Source: Sceloporus undulatus (lineage: Eukaryota > Chordata > Lepidosauria > Squamata > Phrynosomatidae). From it: a stretch of DNA of 64,000 nucleotides. Position numbers and translations under genes: made by a program. Positions 58,401 to 64,000 of the stretch are shown here, piece by piece (positions within the stretch are counted from its first letter, which is position 1; the number at the start of each line of letters is the position of its first letter). The notes beneath the pieces are model-generated. The model was not told where the DNA came from. It worked only from the letters and a program-made list of their open reading frames with translations, and ran no database searches. The stretch covers positions 1,722,231 through 1,786,230 of the forward strand of contig NC_056529.1 in assembly GCF_019175285.1 (NCBI RefSeq), given 5' to 3'.

Positions 58401-59773
58401 AGCTAACCACCTCACTTTCCTCATCTAGTACCTTCTCAAGAGGTGTGAGCGGAGACAGGACGGCCATTTTGGAGTAGAGGACTGTGGTGGGAGCAGAGGC
58501 TGTTTGCTGTGAAATCATGCCTCGGTTGGCACACTCTCAGGCCAAGCCCAGACCCTTCCTGGCTTTGAACCTGAAGTATGACACTGTTGGGCAGTTAGGG
58601 ACATAGCAAGACAGCCAGCCCTTCTTACTATGGCACCTTTTCCTGCCTTTGCAGGACGTTCTCAGGAACTGGTATGCCAGGATGCCCACCATCGTGCAGA
58701 ACACCGATGCTCTGGTGGACAATGCAGAAGAGTGTGCCCGGGCCCTTCAACAAGGTACAGACCCACAGCTTGACCTTGTGCCCCCCACTTGGGCCAAGGG
58801 AGAGGAAAAGAGGCCATGAGATGTGCGCTTGGGGCACGAAGGTGGCTGCCCTTGAGTTTCATTGGGAGCCCCAGTGGATCACCCAATGCCCTGCAAAGTT
58901 TGTAGCGGGGGTGAGCCTCCAGTATTATTGTTGAATTGCAGCTCCCATCAACCCTATTCAGCACATCCAATGGGAGTTTCAGTCCAACAACAACATCCAA
59001 AGGGCTGAACTTTATCCCTCCCTGGCTTAAAAGGAGGCAAAAAGAGAAAATGGGCTGCTGGGGAGCTCTTCCTCTTTGTAAGTGTTTTCTGCCTGTCTGC
59101 GCTGCCCCACAGAAAGGGGGATCCCTCTGCCCCTGCACTGTGCCTGAATGCCTTGTGGCCCTTCCCCAGCATTGGGGAAAAGGCCTGTGCAGTTGCTCCT
59201 TTGCACATCCCTGGGAGTTTCTTGCCTGTCTTCCTTCTCATCCCAGGCGATCTCTCTCTCTTGGGCAAGTGCCTCAACTGTTACTGGCTGCAGAAGAAGA
59301 CCATGGCACCAGGTTGTGAACCTTTGGCCGTCAGGCGCATGATGGATATGCTGGAGCCACTGGTCTATGGACAGAGCCTGACTGGGGCAGGAGGTGGGGG
59401 CTTCCTCTGCATCTTAACACAGGAGCCCCGACAGCAAGAGCTCCTGCAGAAGATTCTGGCAAAAACAGAGGTGAGAGGGAGGAGGCCCCCGTCTGTCGGT
59501 TAACCCTCCCTCCACATTTTCTTAGGATTGGGAGGAGGAAAAGATTTCACTGTGGACCAGATTCCTCCTATAGAGAAGGGAGTGTTCCTGTCTGCACAGC
59601 CGCAGCAGGAGGTTTATGCTCCCTCTGCATCTTCTTTTCAGGGCCTGGGAAATGTCAGCATCCACATGGTGGAAGTAGACACGGCCGGCATCCAGATGCA
59701 CTTTCAGGGAGACAAGGATGGCATTGTCCAGCCAGCGGAAGGACTGCCGCTTTCCTTGCCCACAGCCTGCTAG
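43482..59773 (+). CDS. FCSK: L-fucose kinase, complete (23 coding exons, 1101 aa)
   Basis: Cytosolic kinase making L-fucose-1-phosphate from fucose and ATP, the first step of GDP-fucose salvage. Coding exons: 43482-43560, 43763-43914, 44122-44172, 44647-44772, 45503-45575, 45887-45984, 49708-49788, 49995-50117, 50474-50645, 51151-51278, 52000-52101, 52636-52806, 53126-53196, 54016-54380, 54927-55137, 55938-56104, 56317-56544, 56905-57048, 57174-57293, 57893-58080, 58655-58754, 59247-59470, 59642-59773. All are GT-AG and the frame is open throughout. Length is 1101 aa against 1084 in human. The N-terminal fucokinase/pyrophosphorylase-like domain has [12 protein letters not shown] at 53-64. The C-terminal GHMP kinase domain has [18 protein letters not shown] from about 714, the ATP loop PHGSGLGTSS at 842-851 and GAGGGGF near 1030. 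Least like human are residues around exons 9 and 13-14. Intron 6 carries a 3.5 kb fossil DIRS element. Confidence 0.97.
47470..47578 (+). mobile_element. CR1 LINE 3' tail inside the DIRS fossil
   Basis: GAGAGTTCCTGCATGGCAGAATGGGGTTGGACTGGATGGCC...AACCCAAGGATTCTATGAG, the sense 3' end. Confidence 0.85.
47790..48043. mobile_element. Mariner-type palindromic MITE with TA target duplication
   Basis: Starts CAGTGGTACCCCGGGTTACGAA and ends TTTCGTATCCCAGGGTACCACTG, flanked by TA on both sides (47788-47789, 48044-48045). It is 254 bases, largely palindromic and unusually rich in CG and GTAACCCGAA-type repeats. Inserted within the DIRS fossil. Confidence 0.85.
51625..51660 (+). repeat. 36-base repeat, copy 1 (FCSK intron 10/11 region)
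   Basis: CTCTTTGGTGCCTCTGTGTC...CTTCTAGAC; the same 36 bases with one mismatch occur at 53331-53366. Confidence 0.85.
53331..53366 (+). repeat. 36-base repeat, copy 2 (later FCSK intron)
   Basis: Matches 51625-51660 with one mismatch. Flanks are only weakly alike. Family unknown. Confidence 0.85.
55380..55776 (+). mobile_element. CR1 LINE, last ~400 bases
   Basis: GGAGCTGGGGATGTTTAGCCTGGAGAAGAGAAGG, then the end of the CR1 coding-like region ([20 protein letters not shown]), the TGGACTGGATGGCCC block and a terminal ATTCTATGATTCTAT repeat. It is nearly undecayed, in FCSK intron 15. Confidence 0.92.
57585..57805 (+). mobile_element. Sauria-type tRNA-derived SINE
   Basis: Sense orientation: tRNA-like head with GGTTCGAGTCCCTGC, GGGTGACCTTGGGCAAGCCACTCTC body, CTTGCCAAGAAAACCCTATGATAGG, and a GGTTGCCGTAAGTTGG tail. 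In FCSK intron 19. Confidence 0.8.
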
Positions 59774-60404
59774 GAAGGCCAGGCCAGGCCAGAGCGTTCC
59801 CCCAGGGTGACTGATAAAGAACCACAGCAGATCTTCTGCTGTCTGGACTGGATGGAAATGGAGCACAAGAAGCCCCTGGCTACAAGCTGGCTCTCTCAAA
59901 ACGGGGTGGGGGCAGTGCTGGATGTAAGTGGAGGGCAGCCCAGGGTTTGTCAGTGGAATTTACAAAGCCATCCTTGTGTTTTCTACCTGCATTTGCCCAG
60001 ATTTGCAAGAAGAGGAGAAAAGCTCTGTCAGTTCTTGGGATAAAGGCCTGGAGGAGTCCAGCACACCTTTCTAAATGGCACCTCAGGGAAGCCCCCTCCC
60101 CTCGGTGGGGGGGGGGGGCACGAGAGCCTCCCCCAGTTCCTTTCGGGAGTCTTGGGCAGATGTCCCTGAAGGTCTGTGTTGAATGAGAGTCCAGCACATC
60201 TAACAGAATGAGGTAAAGCTGAAAGTGGATCAACACAGAGCTTTTCTCTCCAAACTTTATTTCCTTCAGCAGCTCAATGGATCCAGACCAGGTCTGGTTG
60301 GGGACCAGATCACTGCCATTACATTTGTTTCTGTTCTAAACTACCCAATATCTTTTTAGCCAGCCATAACTGGAGGATAAGGTCAGAATGATGGGTAAAT
60401 AGTC

Positions 60405-60410
60405 TTTATT
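60405..60410 (-). terminator. COG4: Candidate COG4 poly(A) signal
   Basis: Minus-strand AATAAA about 520 bases past the COG4 stop. A second copy lies at 60256-60261. Either would overlap the end of the FCSK transcript. Confidence 0.5.
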
Positions 60411-60665
60411 TGGCAGCCAGTGACCAACTGCTAATCTGAATAGATAAGAAAGGTTGTGTATATACTGTGATTTAAAGACTCGAGGGGGGAGGGAATGTGT
60501 ACTCATAGATAAAAGATAAATTTGCACCTTTCAAGTTCCCGACATTTAACTCACAGGTTGAGCCAGTTGTTCTTTGTGAAGGAGACTTCTTATCTTCTGC
60601 AACTCTAGCTAATTTTTGATGTTGAAGAACCTACTCTCTTTGAGGAGAGGGCCAAAAGGACCCTC

Positions 60666-60671
60666 AATAAA
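60666..60671 (+). terminator. FCSK: Candidate FCSK poly(A) signal
   Basis: First canonical plus-strand AATAAA after the FCSK stop codon, about 890 bases downstream. If used, the FCSK transcript ends inside the 3' UTR of the opposing COG4 gene. Confidence 0.45.
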
Positions 60672-60927
60672 AAGTCACAAGCACAAAATGCATTGCGTGG
60701 ACTTCAAAAATTCTGTCCTCTTGAACGTTTTCTGGGAAGAAGCAGAAGTCCAGAAGAACTGTTGTTTAGGTATCTGCCCAGAGGAAAGCATCTGTGAATC
60801 CCACAAATTTTAACCTAAGCAACTGTAGTGGGAAAGAGCCTTAAGTCACAGATTTTGACTGGCCCTTTTGGGGAGAACACCCAGCTGAGTTCCTGCCAGT
60901 ACAAAAGGAGAGCGCTCTGCATGGGCA

Positions 60928-64000
<3,073 letters not shown>

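Overview
This is eukaryotic nuclear DNA from an amniote, most likely a squamate reptile (lizard). The evidence is spliced genes with GT-AG introns, conserved vertebrate proteins, and a repeat load typical of squamates: CR1 LINE tails, RTE/BovB-like LINEs, tRNA-derived Sauria-type SINEs, a 5S-rRNA-derived SINE, palindromic MITEs, a PIF/Harbinger transposon and a fossil DIRS retroelement. The species cannot be named from sequence alone. There are no bacterial operons, CRISPR arrays or phage-like genes.

Left part (about 1-23,000): a small cluster of three intact six-exon genes for short-chain dehydrogenase/reductases of the C-factor/sniffer type (258, 258 and 259 aa). The first two lie head-to-tail on the minus strand (1544-6309 and 8384-12477). 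The third is inverted on the plus strand (19914-22901). The gap between copies 2 and 3 is full of decayed LINEs, SINEs and half a Harbinger transposon.

Middle (about 23,800-41,700, minus strand): ST3GAL2, encoding a Golgi alpha-2,3-sialyltransferase, complete over six coding exons and 350 codons. It has a long 3' UTR, and its 5' non-coding part probably reaches the GC-rich region at 41-42 kb.

Right part: a GC-rich, probably bidirectional promoter at about 41.6-42.2 kb, with a ZNF143-type motif and GC boxes. It is followed by FCSK (L-fucose kinase, plus strand, 23 coding exons, 1101 codons), then by the last six coding exons of COG4 (minus strand, running off the right edge). The order and orientation ST3GAL2(-) FCSK(+) COG4(-) match the known vertebrate block (human 16q22.1). 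All three act in Golgi glycosylation: FCSK makes fucose-1-phosphate for GDP-fucose salvage, ST3GAL2 caps O-glycans and gangliosides with sialic acid, and COG4 tethers the vesicles that recycle Golgi enzymes.

Exon boundaries were placed by hand from splice signals, reading frame and remembered vertebrate proteins. Every joined gene keeps an open frame across all exons, which is strong internal support. I found no convincing undescribed biological system. The items most worth a second look are the SDR cluster with active-site changes and a GC-AG intron, a SINE with an inverted core, exact short duplications in introns, nested transposons, and an unassigned cysteine-rich reading-frame pair in the ST3GAL2 upstream region.
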